Made by a program: the position numbers and the translations under genes. A DNA stretch of 64,000 nucleotides from assembly GCF_000020985.1 (NCBI RefSeq), contig NC_011296.1, positions 1,168,001-1,232,000 on the forward strand, written 5' to 3'. Source of the DNA: Thermodesulfovibrio yellowstonii DSM 11347. GTDB lineage: Bacteria; Nitrospirota; Thermodesulfovibrionia; Thermodesulfovibrionales; Thermodesulfovibrionaceae. The notes below the pieces were generated by a model. It was given only the letters and a program-made list of their open reading frames with translations, was not told where the DNA came from and made no database searches. This document shows positions 45,707 through 55,716 of this stretch, piece by piece (the first letter of the stretch is position 1; the number at the start of each line of letters is the position of its first letter).

Positions 45707-47029
45707 TTTGAGTTTTCTTGCAGGATTTCAAAAACAGGGAAATATATTTCAAAAGTTGTGCCTTTTTGCAGTTCACTATAGACATTTATATAGCCATTAT
45801 GTTGTTGGACTATATTGTATACAACCGATAAACCAAGTCCTGTTCCTTTATCTCCCTTTGTTGTAAAAAATGGTTCAAATATTCTCTGTTTGACCTCTTC
45901 ATCCATACCATGACCTGTATCACTAATTGAAAGTAGCACATACCTACCTGGTTTACCATAGCCATGTGTATTAACGAATGTTTCATCAATTTCTATTAAT
46001 GATGTTGATATCTTTAAAATCCCACCTTCTGGCATAGCGTCTTTCGCATTAGTTACAAGATTCATTATTACCTGTTCAATCAAGTTTTTATCAGCAAAAA
46101 TTTGAATAGTGCCAACATTTAAATCTGTTATTATTTTAATATCCTTTCGCAGAATAGGATGAATAAATTCTAAAAAATCTTTCAGTAAATCATCCAAATA
46201 CAAAGGTTTAAATTCAGTAGTATCTTTTCTACTGAAAGAAAGAAGTCTTTTTATAAGCTCTTTTGCTTTCTCTGCGGATGAATGGATATGTTCAACATAA
46301 GGATACAAAGGATGATTTGCGCCAAGCTTAGATTCAACTAATCCTGAAAAACCTAAGATTGGAGTCAATAAATTATTAAAGTCATGAGCAATTCCATTGG
46401 CTAACAAAGCTGCTGCTTCTATCTTCTGCGCTTGAATTAATTGTTCCTCTGTTTTTTTTCTGTTTTGTAACATCTCTGATTAAAACCATAACCTTTGAAA
46501 CCTTATGATATTCATCAAATATGGGCACAGCTCTTATGTTGAAAATTGATCCTGAAAGATAAGTTATAGTTTCCTCTACAAGACAAACATTTTCAAAGGC
46601 TTTCTTTACAGGACATACTTCGCAGATAACATTTTTTTTATAAAAAATCTCATAACAGTGCATATTAATTCCTTCATGAATTTTTTTATCCAACAGTTTT
46701 TCAACTACTGTATTCATCCATAAAATTTTAAAATCCTGTGAAATAATAACAATGCCATCTGGTATTAATTGGATAAAGGAATTGAGCTCACTATAAAGTT
46801 CTTTTATTCTTCTCTGAGAGTTTATTAACTTCCACGTGTATCCCTTTATCAAGAAATAAAGTAATAATCCTGTGATAGAAACATAAAACCATCCTTTATA
46901 GGTCTGAAATTTGGTCAATTCAGAAACATCTTTGATAAAATATGAAAGTATCGTATCGGAAAATAGTATCCACATACTTCCAATAAACAGATAAATCAAA
47001 ACTATGCCTGAAATTCCTTTAATTATCAC
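45688..47029 (-). pseudogene. PAS-sensor histidine kinase with A8 frameshift
   Basis: Two TM helices (about 5-27, 44-63), a PAS domain (SFIQLIPDGIVIISQDF; Cys-rich CEVCP), HisKA with H-box AHDFNNLLTPI and HATPase (SDTGHGMDEEV; GTGLGLSVVY). The reading frame shifts at an A8 run (plus T8, 46452-46459): the N-part reads TKQKKNRG, while deleting one A gives TKQKKTEEQLIQAQKIEA and joins both halves. GTG start at 47029. No response regulator adjoins. Could be slippage, real inactivation or a sequencing error. The stop lies in tRNA-Leu. Confidence 0.82.
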
Positions 47030-47037
47030 GCTGATAA

Positions 47038-47046
47038 ATTATAGCA
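47038..47046 (-). promoter_or_regulatory. Extended -10 of histidine kinase, leaderless GTG
   Basis: TGCTATAAT (minus strand), an extended -10 whose hexamer spans 47043-47038, ends 8 nt before GTG 47029. No Shine-Dalgarno site. Confidence 0.5.
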
Positions 47047-47102
47047 AAAAAAATTCACGCTCATTCAAATTTTTTATAATTTCAAATAACTTTAAGTAAA
47101 AA

Positions 47103-47861
47103 TCACAAAACATAACGTTTCTTTAACAAAATAAACGGAAATGGAGCGAGAACAAATAGATAAATAACAATCACTATTAAATCATAAATAAAACTATATG
47201 GAATCTTCCCATAGCAAAATGCCCTTGAAATATTTACAAGATGCATCAAGGGATTTGCCTGAGATAGTTTAATTACAATCTCAGGCATGTCTTCAAGAGG
47301 GAAAAAAATTCCTGAAAATAAAAAAAGAGGAGTCAGAATAAGAGTATAAAAGTAATTAAACGAATCAATTCCTGGAACTATAGCTGTTGCAATTAAAGAT
47401 AAACTGGCAAATATTAAGCCACACATAAGAATTAATGGAATAAGAAAAACTACATAAGAAGATTTGACCAGTCCAAACAATGAAATAACAAGAATTATAA
47501 CAGTACCATAAATCAGGCTTTTTGTTGCTCCCCATAGGAGTTCTCCAAGTATAAGTTCATTAAAAGTTATTGGAGTTGCTAAGATTGCGTCAAATGTTTT
47601 TTGATAAACCATTCTAACATAAGTTCCGTAAGTGCATTCATAACAAGCAGCAAACATGGCTGAAGACATTATAATTCCAGGAGCAATAAACTCAATATAT
47701 GTCATTCCATTTATCTCTTTTATAAATCCTCCAAGCCCGTAACCAAGAGCGATTAAATAAAGCATAGGTTCAAAAAAATTAAGTGTAAGACTTGAACGAT
47801 AAAGTTTTTTATAAACTGTTGCATTCCTTTGCCATACCCTAAATGCTCTTTTAAAGTCCAT
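47103..47861 (-). CDS. ABC-2 type exporter permease
   Basis: 252 aa with six TM helices, ABC-2 fold (NodJ/DrrB-like: FLFSGIFFPLEDMPEIVIKL; MVYQKTFDAILATPITFNEL). It works with the ATPase encoded immediately upstream. Substrate unknown; this group moves drugs, oligosaccharides or polysaccharide precursors. Confidence 0.88.
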   Translation of the reverse strand: MDFKRAFRVWQRNATVYKKLYRSSLTLNFFEPMLYLIALGYGLGGFIKEINGMTYIEFIAPGIIMSSAMFAACYECTYGTYVRMVYQKTFDAILATPITFNELILGELLWGATKSLIYGTVIILVISLFGLVKSSYVVFLIPLILMCGLIFASLSLIATAIVPGIDSFNYFYTLILTPLFLFSGIFFPLEDMPEIVIKLSQANPLMHLVNISRAFCYGKIPYSFIYDLIVIVIYLFVLAPFPFILLKKRYVL

Positions 47862-47862
47862 T

Positions 47863-48585
47863 TTATCCCTCAGTCATATTTAAATAAACATGCTCAAGAT
47901 TTCCACCAAATTTAATTGAAAGGTTCTGGGGGGTATCAATAATCAATATTTTACCTTTGTCCATAATTGCAAGCCTGTCACAGAGTTTTTCAGCTTCTTC
48001 CATGTAATGAGTTGTAAGGATAAGTGTTTTACCAGAATGCTTTAAAACTTCAATTTTATCCCATATCTGTCTTCTGCTACGAGGGTCAAGACCTGTTGTG
48101 GGTTCATCAAGAATTATTATGTCTGGGTCATTTATTAAACCTCTTGCAAATATAAGCTTTCTTTGCATCCCTCCTGAAAGTTTCCTAACATTGATTTTGC
48201 TCCATTCCTCAAGTTTTACAAATTTAAGAAGTTCCTTGGCTCTTCTAATAGCTTCGTTCTTAGATATATCAAAGTATCTTGCATAAACGATCAGATTTTC
48301 AAGGACATTGAGATCAGGGTCAAGATTGTTGTCCTGAGGAATAACTCCAATTCTTCTTTTAAGTTTTGGAAGGGTTTTTTCGTCTATTTTTATACCAAAT
48401 ATTTTTATCTCCCCTTCAGACAGAGTAATAAACCCGTAAATCATTCCCATTATTGTTGTTTTTCCAGCACCATTTGGACCAAGAAATCCGAAGCATTCAC
48501 CTTCTTTTATCTCAAAATTGGCTGAATCAAGGGCTTTAAATTTTTTGTAATATTTTGTTAAATTTTTTCCTACAACTACATCCAC
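47863..48585 (-). CDS. ABC-2 exporter ATP-binding protein
   Basis: About 240 aa. Walker A GPNGAGKTT, ABC signature LSGGMQRKLIFARGL, Walker B IIILDEPTTGLDP, switch His in TTHYMEEAEKL: drug-type (NodI/DrrA) ATPase. GTG 48585 is preferred (MDVVVGKNLTKYYKKF), 7 nt after TATACT; the longer frame to 48693 runs through the divergent promoter. It abuts the permease gene. Confidence 0.9.
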   Translation of the reverse strand: MDVVVGKNLTKYYKKFKALDSANFEIKEGECFGFLGPNGAGKTTIMGMIYGFITLSEGEIKIFGIKIDEKTLPKLKRRIGVIPQDNNLDPDLNVLENLIVYARYFDISKNEAIRRAKELLKFVKLEEWSKINVRKLSGGMQRKLIFARGLINDPDIIILDEPTTGLDPRSRRQIWDKIEVLKHSGKTLILTTHYMEEAEKLCDRLAIMDKGKILIIDTPQNLSIKFGGNLEHVYLNMTEG

Positions 48586-48592
48586 AATTTTT

Positions 48593-48600
48593 AGTATAAT
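48593..48600. promoter_or_regulatory. Shared -10 region of divergent leaderless promoters
   Basis: AGTATAAT reads TATAAT on plus (48595-48600), 7 nt before ATG 48608, and TATACT on minus (48598-48593), 7 nt before GTG 48585. Two opposing -10 boxes overlap by 4 bp, so the two promoters exclude each other. Confidence 0.55.
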
Positions 48601-48607
48601 ATTTTTT

Positions 48608-49114
48608 ATGAAGTTGACTAAAATATTAATATTTTTAACACTGCTTATTATGCCGATAAATCTGCAAGCAGAGGTATCTCTTAAGCAATGCAATGAGGCA
48701 GATATAAAGGGAGTCTTTAACTTAATTATTTACTCAAATTCATTTATAAATGATCCTGAAACATTCATCATTCTTGATAAAGTTGATGATAAAATCAAAA
48801 TAGTTCCCTATGCACCAGCTTTTAAATACAGAATAATTGAAAATTTGAATGAAAAAGAAGCACTAAAAATTGTAAATGAGATTTTAAGGAACCCTTCATT
48901 TGTTAGTTCTATAAAATGTTCTGTGATAGATGAGGGAGAAAATATTCTGGGTTACGAGCTAAAACCATTATATTTTCCATGGATATTTGGAATTTTAGAG
49001 CCTGTTGAAACTGTTTATAAAAAAGAGGGCAATTCCATTATTATTTTTATAAGACTTAATCCTATGGTGGAAAGGCAGCTTAATTCTGGAGGAGATTCAA
49101 ATAAAGAGGATTAG
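48608..49114 (+). CDS. Secreted hypothetical protein
   Basis: 168 aa, not recognised. Signal peptide [21 protein letters not shown] (cleavage after QA). The mature part is a compact alpha/beta protein with one Cys pair (Cys28 and about Cys103: [17 protein letters not shown]). A single-gene leaderless unit, convergent with moaC and overlapping it by 4 nt. No function can be assigned. Confidence 0.7.
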   Translation: MKLTKILIFLTLLIMPINLQAEVSLKQCNEADIKGVFNLIIYSNSFINDPETFIILDKVDDKIKIVPYAPAFKYRIIENLNEKEALKIVNEILRNPSFVSSIKCSVIDEGENILGYELKPLYFPWIFGILEPVETVYKKEGNSIIIFIRLNPMVERQLNSGGDSNKED

Positions 49115-49581
49115 GTTCTAACAAACTCACCGCTTTTACCTCCTGCTTTATAAACAAGCTTTATATCTCCAATTATCATTTCTTTATCAACAGCCTTGCA
49201 CATGTCATATACTGTAAGAGATGCCAAAGATGTTGCAACCATTGCTTCCATTTCAACTCCTGTTTGAGCAGTTGTCTTTACAGTAGTTTTTATTTTTACC
49301 TGAGAGTTATCTTCATCTGGTTCAAAATCAATTTCAATAGACGTAATTGGAAGAGGATGGCAAAGTGGAATAAGATGAGGTGTCATTTTTGCAGCCATAA
49401 TTCCAGCAAGGCGGGCAACCTGAAAAACATCGCCCTTTACAATTTTTTTGTTTAAAATCATTTTCAAAGTTTCTGGTTTCATTTTTACAATACCTTCAGC
49501 AATAGCAATCCTTTCTGTTACAGGTTTGCCTGTAACATCAACCATCCTTGCCTGTCCTTTTTCATCAAAATGAGTAAACAT
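49111..49581 (-). CDS. moaC: Cyclic pyranopterin monophosphate synthase MoaC
   Basis: 156 aa. [19 protein letters not shown] at the N-terminus, [11 protein letters not shown] (active-site His) and [20 protein letters not shown] are MoaC signatures. It makes cPMP in molybdenum cofactor synthesis. Start set at ATG 49581 (MFTHFDE), with AAGGAGG 11 nt upstream; the frame is open to TTG 49608. It follows the SDR gene. Confidence 0.92.
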   Translation of the reverse strand: MFTHFDEKGQARMVDVTGKPVTERIAIAEGIVKMKPETLKMILNKKIVKGDVFQVARLAGIMAAKMTPHLIPLCHPLPITSIEIDFEPDEDNSQVKIKTTVKTTAQTGVEMEAMVATSLASLTVYDMCKAVDKEMIIGDIKLVYKAGGKSGEFVRT

Positions 49582-49610
49582 TTTCTTGAAAACCTCCTTA
49601 GACATCAAAA

Positions 49611-50345
49611 TTATCTTTCCTGTTCTGTTGGTCTTATAAGCAATTCATTTATAGAAACATGCTCAGGTTGAGTTACAACATAGTATATTGCCTCTGCAAC
49701 ATCTTCAGCCTTTAAAGCTTTCATTGCACCCCTACTTTTTATCCATTCTTCAGGCATATTTTCGCCCCACTGTGTTGCCACGACTCCTGGCTCTATTACT
49801 GTAACACGGATATTGTATTTTATCAATTCTTTGCGAATTGATTCAGAAAATCCTACAACTGCCCATTTTGTAGCACAGTAAACTGACCATCCTGGAATTC
49901 CAACCCTTCCAGCTACTGAAGAAATATTAACAATATGACCACTTCTTTGCAAAATCATCATTTTTGCAGCTAAATGGGTACAGTGAATAAGTCCTGTAAG
50001 ATTTAAATCAATAACCTCTTTCCACTCTTTTGATGAACCGTTCTCAATATAGTTAAAAATTCCTCTTCCTGCATTATTAACTAAAATATCAAGTTTACCA
50101 AAATGAGATTTCAATGTTTCAAATACTCTTTCAACTTCGTCAGTTTTGGAAATGTCAGCAGGTATACTTAAAACATTCACGCCAAACTGCTTTTTAATTT
50201 TCTCCGCAATGCTGTTTAATAATTCTTCAGACCTTGATACAAGAGCAAGTTGAGCTCCTTGATTTGCGAATTTCTGAGCAGTTGCTAATCCTATACCTTT
50301 TGATGCACCTGTTATAAGTGCAATCTTTCCTTTAATGGACTGCAC
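49611..50345 (-). CDS. Short-chain dehydrogenase/reductase
   Basis: About 244 aa classical SDR. Cofactor motif [12 protein letters not shown] (about 12-23), NNAGRG, catalytic Ser in ISSVAGRVG and YxxxK (YCATK). The basic SRSEE after strand 2 suggests NADP(H). GTG 50345 has ideal spacing from GGAGG; ATG 50351 is only 2 nt from it. It overlaps the MFS gene 3' end. Substrate unknown. Confidence 0.88.
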   Translation of the reverse strand: MQSIKGKIALITGASKGIGLATAQKFANQGAQLALVSRSEELLNSIAEKIKKQFGVNVLSIPADISKTDEVERVFETLKSHFGKLDILVNNAGRGIFNYIENGSSKEWKEVIDLNLTGLIHCTHLAAKMMILQRSGHIVNISSVAGRVGIPGWSVYCATKWAVVGFSESIRKELIKYNIRVTVIEPGVVATQWGENMPEEWIKSRGAMKALKAEDVAEAIYYVVTQPEHVSINELLIRPTEQER

Positions 50346-51858
50346 CAGCATTTCCTCCTTTCTTTTTATAAATCGGCTTACGGAAAAACATGATGGTCAC
50401 AATCATTGAAATCATTGCAATACTTAAAATCCAGAATGCTTCATTAAAAGCTATTGTCTGAGCCTGCCTTATAAGTTCTCTGTATATCGGGTTTTCTGGT
50501 GGAAGAAATGTCCTTATAGATAAATATTCATTTAATTTTTCAATTATAATCTGATAAGGAATGTCATAGGGAGTAAGATTTTCTACAAGTCTTGCCTGAT
50601 GAAACTGTGTTCTCTGCGATACAATCGTTGTAACTATCGCTGTGCCAACAGAGCCTCCAATGTTTCTTATAACACCATTTAATGGAGTAGCGTCCTGCAT
50701 TTTTTCTTTTGGAATATACGCTACTGTCATTGCCGCTAAAGGAGTTATAACAAAAGCCATACCAAGAGCTAAAACTGCTCTCGGATAAACAAAATCCCAG
50801 AATCCTGCTTGAAGATTAAATAAACTCATAAGATGAGTTGAATATGCACACATTATGATACCGAATGCAAGAGGTATTTTAGGATTTATCCTATCAACTA
50901 TTTTACCACTTATGGGAAAAGCTATAAACTGAACAATTCCAGCAGGACCAAGAACTAATCCTGCCAAAAATGCTGTGTATCCCATTAAATTCTGAACATA
51001 GATTGGTAAGAGAATAATACTTCCAAAAAGATTAACAAAAGTAAAAAACATCACAAGATTACCAAAAAAGAAATTTCTATCTTTAAAAAGCCTGAAATTA
51101 ACAATTGGATGTTCTGCTCGCTTTAGTTCCCACCATAAAAGAGTTGCAAGGCTTAAAATGCTTATGACAAAAAGAGTTATTATAAACTTTGATTCAAACC
51201 AATCTTCCCTCTCGCCCTTATCCAGCATTATTTGAAGACATCCGATACCTAAGGCTAAAAAAATTATTCCCGGATAATCAATGCGTAGTTTTTCTCTCTT
51301 TAAATAGTGAGGGTCCTCTATAATAAGATAAGTCATTAAAATAGATATGATTCCAACTGGGATATTTATGTAGTATATCCATCTCCACGAGAAATTATCA
51401 GCAATCCATCCTCCAACTATCGGACCAAGTATTGGTGCCATAATTATACCCATTCCATAAATTGCCATTGCTGTGCCATACTTTTCTTTTGGAAATGTCT
51501 CAAGAAGTATACTCTGACTTAAAGGCTGTAACCCTCCTCCCCCAATTCCTTGAAGAACTCTGAAAAATATCAAAGATGTAAGACTCCAAGCCATACCACA
51601 TAAAAAGGAAGAAATTGTAAAAACTGTTATAGAAAAAATTAAATAATTTTTTCTCCCAAAAATCTTGCTCAACCATCCAGCCATTGGAATTACTATGGCA
51701 TTTGAAACAAGATAAGAAGTAATAATCCATGTTGATTCATCAACTCCTGCTGAAAGACTTCCCTGAATATGTCTCAATGCAACATTATTTATGGTTGTAT
51801 CAAGAATCTCAATAAAAGTAGGAAGCATTACAGTTAAAACAATCCAGAACCGTTTCAT
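50332..51858 (-). CDS. DHA2-family MFS efflux pump (EmrB-like)
   Basis: 508 aa with 14 predicted TM helices, motif A-like GWLSKIFGRKNYL and motif C GPIVGGWIADNFSWRWIYYI, typical of the EmrB/QacA drug:H+ antiporter group. No emrA membrane-fusion gene adjoins. The next gene is an SDR, overlapping by 14 nt. Promoter TATAAT at 51870-51865 ends 6 nt before ATG 51858; no Shine-Dalgarno site. Confidence 0.9.
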   Translation of the reverse strand: MKRFWIVLTVMLPTFIEILDTTINNVALRHIQGSLSAGVDESTWIITSYLVSNAIVIPMAGWLSKIFGRKNYLIFSITVFTISSFLCGMAWSLTSLIFFRVLQGIGGGGLQPLSQSILLETFPKEKYGTAMAIYGMGIIMAPILGPIVGGWIADNFSWRWIYYINIPVGIISILMTYLIIEDPHYLKREKLRIDYPGIIFLALGIGCLQIMLDKGEREDWFESKFIITLFVISILSLATLLWWELKRAEHPIVNFRLFKDRNFFFGNLVMFFTFVNLFGSIILLPIYVQNLMGYTAFLAGLVLGPAGIVQFIAFPISGKIVDRINPKIPLAFGIIMCAYSTHLMSLFNLQAGFWDFVYPRAVLALGMAFVITPLAAMTVAYIPKEKMQDATPLNGVIRNIGGSVGTAIVTTIVSQRTQFHQARLVENLTPYDIPYQIIIEKLNEYLSIRTFLPPENPIYRELIRQAQTIAFNEAFWILSIAMISMIVTIMFFRKPIYKKKGGNAGAVH

Positions 51859-51864
51859 TCAAAT

Positions 51865-51870
51865 ATTATA
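51865..51870 (-). promoter_or_regulatory. -10 of MFS-SDR-moaC unit, leaderless
   Basis: TATAAT on the minus strand, 6 nt before ATG 51858. A possible -35 TTGCTA at 51895-51890 gives a 19-bp spacer. Confidence 0.5.
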
Positions 51871-51923
51871 TAAAAAATAAAGTGTAAGTTAGCAATAACT
51901 TTATTAATAGAGCCTTAAAAATA

Positions 51924-51957
51924 AAAAAGAGTTCAGGTATTGTCCTGAACTCTTTTT
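51924..51957 (-). terminator. Rho-independent terminator of rpsT
   Basis: 14-bp perfect stem AAAAAGAGTTCAGG / CCTGAACTCTTTTT with a 6-nt loop, 30 bp past the rpsT stop. The minus-strand transcript ends in a long U-rich run. It isolates rpsT from the MFS gene. Confidence 0.9.
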
Positions 51958-51986
51958 AGCTAAAAAGAAGCAGATAACAGATTAAA

Positions 51987-52295
51987 TTAGTTCATAGAAC
52001 TTGAAGAAATTAAAACAGTATTAGCTTTTTTGGTCAATCTTGATATTTTTCTGGATGCTGTATTTTTATGAATAATCCCTTTTGATGCAGCTTTGCTGAT
52101 CACTTTTATTGCCTCATTTAATACTGCTTGAATTGAATCTTTATTATTTTGGGCAATAGTTTCTTCAACTTTTTTTATACATGTCTTTATTTTTGTTTTC
52201 CATGCCTGATTTCTTAATCTTCTTTTTGCATCCTGCCTTATTCTTTTTAATACTGATTTACTTCTTTTTTTTACTGTTGATCTTTTAGTTGCCAA
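51987..52295 (-). CDS. rpsT: 30S ribosomal protein S20
   Basis: 102-aa basic helical protein. MATKRSTVKKRSKSVLKRIR, SKAASKGIIHKNTASRKISR and LTKKAN match S20. TTG start with AGGAGGG 7 nt upstream. A monocistronic gene, ended by a strong terminator. The stretch 52296-52477 upstream holds only promoter sequence for rpsT and, divergently, mqnD. Confidence 0.94.
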   Translation of the reverse strand: MATKRSTVKKRSKSVLKRIRQDAKRRLRNQAWKTKIKTCIKKVEETIAQNNKDSIQAVLNEAIKVISKAASKGIIHKNTASRKISRLTKKANTVLISSSSMN

Positions 52296-52461
52296 CTTTA
52301 TTCCCTCCTATATAAAAGTATTCATTTTTAAGCCTACTCAAAAACTTACAATTTATTGAAAATCAATGAATTACAAATTAATTTAATTTTCAATCACTAC
52401 AAATATATCTCAAAACCTTAGTTTTTTAAATTAGCATAGTTTCCATAAATGTTTCAATATC

Positions 52462-52470
52462 TGGTAAAAT
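52462..52470 (+). promoter_or_regulatory. Extended -10 of mqnD-glgP, leaderless
   Basis: TGGTAAAAT (extended TGn plus TAAAAT at 52465-52470) ends 7 nt before ATG 52478. No Shine-Dalgarno site. Confidence 0.5.
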
Positions 52471-52477
52471 TATTTCT

Positions 52478-53284
52478 ATGTTAAAGTTTGGAATATCTCC
52501 ATGTCCCAATGATATATTCATATTTTTTGGAATAATAGAAAAAAAGATAAAAACTGAAGGATTGGACTTTGATTTTGTCATTGAAGATGTAGAAACTCTA
52601 AATAATCTGTGCATGGAAAAGGCTCTTGATATCTCAAAAATTTCAGCTCATGCCTTTTATTATCTTCAAAATGATTATATTATGCTGTCCTCAGGTGGAG
52701 CTTTATCAGAATATGGACCTGTGGTGATAACAAAAAACTTAGAAAAACTTAAAAATCTTTCAAATATTAAAATTGCTCTACCTGGCAGATTAACAACCGC
52801 TTCTGCTCTCATGTGGTTTTACTGGCAAAAAAATTTCCCCAATAAAAAATATATAGTTGAGTTTATGCCTTTTTATAAAATTATTGATAAGATTATTAAA
52901 GAAGAGGCAGATATAGGAGTCGTTATTCACGAGGGAAGGTTTATATATTCCTTAAAAGGACTTGAATTAGTTGAAGATCTTGGGAAATTTTGGATACAAG
53001 AAACTTCATTGCCAATTCCTCTCGGTTTAATCATATCCCAAAAATCATTGAATATAAAAAAAGCTCTTGAAAAAATTATCCAAGAAAGTCTCAATTATGC
53101 CTATTCTCACTTTGATGAAGCCATGAAGTTTATTAAAAAATATTCTCAGGAACTTGATGAAGATGTTATAAAATCCCATATTCAATGCTATGTAAATAAA
53201 TTTACTTTTGATATGGGTGAAAAAGGTATACAGGCAATAGATGAATTAATCAAGAGGATAGAGAGGCATGCCATATGGTCATAG
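52478..53284 (+). CDS. mqnD: 1,4-dihydroxy-6-naphthoate synthase MqnD
   Basis: 268 aa periplasmic-binding-like fold. N-terminal FGISPCPNDIFIFFGI, LSSGGALSEYGPVV and ALPGRLTTASALMWF are the MqnD pattern (MqnA lacks SPCPND). It converts cyclic dehypoxanthine futalosine to dihydroxynaphthoate in the futalosine menaquinone route. It overlaps glgP by 10 nt, an unrelated gene. Links with the mqnX/mtaD-ubiA pair at 15.8-18.0 kb. Confidence 0.88.
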   Translation: MLKFGISPCPNDIFIFFGIIEKKIKTEGLDFDFVIEDVETLNNLCMEKALDISKISAHAFYYLQNDYIMLSSGGALSEYGPVVITKNLEKLKNLSNIKIALPGRLTTASALMWFYWQKNFPNKKYIVEFMPFYKIIDKIIKEEADIGVVIHEGRFIYSLKGLELVEDLGKFWIQETSLPIPLGLIISQKSLNIKKALEKIIQESLNYAYSHFDEAMKFIKKYSQELDEDVIKSHIQCYVNKFTFDMGEKGIQAIDELIKRIERHAIWS

Positions 53285-54969
53285 ATGAATTTATTAAAGA
53301 GCCAAGAATTGCTTACTTTTCAATGGAAATAGGAATAATACCAGAAATGCACACATATAGTGGTGGACTTGGTATTTTAGCTGGAGATACTTTAAAATCA
53401 GCAGCTGATTTAAGAATTCCAATGATTGGTATTACACTAATTCATAGAATGGGATACTTTAGACAGGAACTTGATCCATTTGGAAGACAGATTGAACATC
53501 CAGATCCATGGGACATTGAAAAATATTTAAATAAACTTGATGTAATGGTTGAAGTAAAAATAGAAAATAAACCTGTTTATGTAACTGCTTGGCTATATGT
53601 TATACAGAGCACAACAGGCGGGAAACTTCCTATCTTATTTCTTGATACAGACATTCCGGAAAATGATCCTCAATATAGAACTCTTACTCACTATCTTTAT
53701 GGCGGAGATTTAGAATATCGTCTTAAGCAAGAAATTGTTCTTGGTATTGGAGGCATAAAAATTCTTAATGAACTTGGTTTTGAAATCAAAAAATATCATA
53801 TGAATGAAGGACATTCAAGTTTTTTAACTCTGGAACTTCTTCAGAGATTTAAAAGACCAATTGAAGAAGTCTGGTCTGAGGAACTTGTATGGAATATTGA
53901 AAAAGTAAAAAATTTATGTGTTTTTACAACTCATACTCCAGTTGCTGCAGGACATGACAGATTTCCATATGAACTTATTCAAAAAATAGCTGGAGAAATA
54001 GTTCCACTATGGCTTTTAAAAAAGCTCGCTGGAGACGGAATGTTAAATATGACTTTGCTGGGATTTAATTTGAGCGAATTTATCAATGGAGTCTCTAAAA
54101 AACATGAGGAAGTCTCTGAAAAAATGTTTCCTGGTTATGAAATACATGCAATAACAAATGGAATACACTCCTATACATGGGTATCAGAGCCTTTCAAAAC
54201 TCTTTATAATAAATATCTACCAGGATGGGCAAATGAGCCTGAAATATTTGTAAGAGCATGGAGAATTCCTGAGGATGAACTCTGGGATGCACATATTCAG
54301 GCAAAGAAACATTTAATTGACTTTGTTAACAGAATAACGGGTGCTAATTTAAACTATGATACCTTCACAATAGGTTTTGCAAGAAGAGCAACTCCTTATA
54401 AAAGAGCAGATTTATTGATTTCGGATATTGAAAGACTTGCGATGATTGGAGAAGGAAAAATTCAAATAATATATGCTGGTAAGGCTCATCCAAGAGATGA
54501 AGGTGGGAAAAAACTTATTCAGAAAATTTTTGAAGTCAAAGAAAAATTAAAAAATAAGGTCAAAATAGTTTATTTACCAAATTATGACATGGCAATGGCA
54601 ATGAAACTTGTTGCAGGAGTTGATATCTGGCTTAATAATCCTCTAAAACCATATGAGGCATCAGGTACATCTGGAATGAAAGCCTCTCATAATGGTGTCC
54701 CTAATTTAAGCGTTCTTGATGGATGGTGGATAGAAGGATGGATTGAAGGTTATACAGGCTGGGCTATTGGAACTCTTGAAGAAACTTCAGATCCCAAGAA
54801 AGATGCGGAAGACCTCTATTATAAACTTTCAAGTGAAATCTTACCTTTATTTTATGAAAACCGTCATATATGGATAAAAATAATGAAAAATGCCATAGCA
54901 ATGAATGCCTATTATTTCAACACTCATAGAATGGTCAGATTTTATGTAACTGAAGCTTATATAAGATAA
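53275..54969 (+). CDS. glgP: Alpha-glucan (glycogen) phosphorylase, short type
   Basis: 564 aa. RIAYFSMEIGI and YSGGLGILAGDTLKSAADL at the N-terminus, HMNEGHSSF, and PLP site EASGTSGMKASHNGV (about 461-475; Lys binds PLP). Short bacterial/archaeal GlgP lacking the long N-terminal of E. coli type. It releases glucose-1-phosphate from glycogen. Convergent with the prepilin peptidase gene 3 nt away. Confidence 0.94.
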   Translation: MVIDEFIKEPRIAYFSMEIGIIPEMHTYSGGLGILAGDTLKSAADLRIPMIGITLIHRMGYFRQELDPFGRQIEHPDPWDIEKYLNKLDVMVEVKIENKPVYVTAWLYVIQSTTGGKLPILFLDTDIPENDPQYRTLTHYLYGGDLEYRLKQEIVLGIGGIKILNELGFEIKKYHMNEGHSSFLTLELLQRFKRPIEEVWSEELVWNIEKVKNLCVFTTHTPVAAGHDRFPYELIQKIAGEIVPLWLLKKLAGDGMLNMTLLGFNLSEFINGVSKKHEEVSEKMFPGYEIHAITNGIHSYTWVSEPFKTLYNKYLPGWANEPEIFVRAWRIPEDELWDAHIQAKKHLIDFVNRITGANLNYDTFTIGFARRATPYKRADLLISDIERLAMIGEGKIQIIYAGKAHPRDEGGKKLIQKIFEVKEKLKNKVKIVYLPNYDMAMAMKLVAGVDIWLNNPLKPYEASGTSGMKASHNGVPNLSVLDGWWIEGWIEGYTGWAIGTLEETSDPKKDAEDLYYKLSSEILPLFYENRHIWIKIMKNAIAMNAYYFNTHRMVRFYVTEAYIR

Positions 54970-54972
54970 TTT

Positions 54973-55716
54973 CTATCCAAAATACCAATTCAATATTTTT
55001 TCACCTAAAAATAAACATATCAAGGCACCAATTGAAAGAAACGGACCAAATGGGATCTTGCGGTTTCCTGTTTTTTTAAAAATTATAATACCAACTATTG
55101 AACCTATTAAACTTCCTATAAAAATTGTGAGTAAAGCTGCTTTCCATCCAAGAAATGCCCCAACCGCTGCATTCAATTTTATATCTCCTCCTCCCATGCC
55201 TCCTTTGCTTATTATTGAAACAATCAAAAGACTTCCTCCACCAACAACTATGCCAATCAAAGATTCTTTAAAATCTGAGACAAACCCTGTATAACCATGT
55301 GAAAACAGAGAAAAAATAAAACCGATAAAAATCAAAGGGACTGAAATTTGATCAGGAATAATTTGAAAATCAATGTCAATAAATGAAACAACTATCATGG
55401 CTGAAATAAAAATTAGAATGAATAACAAATATGGTGTTAAACCAAAACTTAAATATGCTAAAACATAAAGAATACCATTTAATATCTCAACAAATGGATA
55501 TCTGAATGAAATTCTCGAGCCACAGTAAGCGCATTTGCCTTTAAGCAATATAAAGCTTAAAACTGGAATATTATGCCATAGTTTAATTGAATTTCCACAG
55601 CCAGGACAAAATGATGCAGGCTTGATTATAGAGATTTTTCTTGGGATTCTATAAATACACACATTAAGAAATGAGCCAACAATTAGACCAAGAACAAGAA
55701 ATATCAGAACTTCCAC
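54973..55716 (-). CDS. pilD: Prepilin peptidase (A24 family)
   Basis: 247 aa polytopic membrane aspartyl protease. N-terminal methylase domain with paired Zn cysteines (FCPGCGNS...CAYCGSR), then VSFIDIDFQIIPDQIS and GGMGGGDIKLNAAVGAFLG (both catalytic Asp). It cleaves and N-methylates type IV prepilins or pseudopilins. GTG start overlapping a small coiled-coil gene. No pilin genes are in the window. Confidence 0.93.
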   Translation of the reverse strand: MEVLIFLVLGLIVGSFLNVCIYRIPRKISIIKPASFCPGCGNSIKLWHNIPVLSFILLKGKCAYCGSRISFRYPFVEILNGILYVLAYLSFGLTPYLLFILIFISAMIVVSFIDIDFQIIPDQISVPLIFIGFIFSLFSHGYTGFVSDFKESLIGIVVGGGSLLIVSIISKGGMGGGDIKLNAAVGAFLGWKAALLTIFIGSLIGSIVGIIIFKKTGNRKIPFGPFLSIGALICLFLGEKILNWYFG

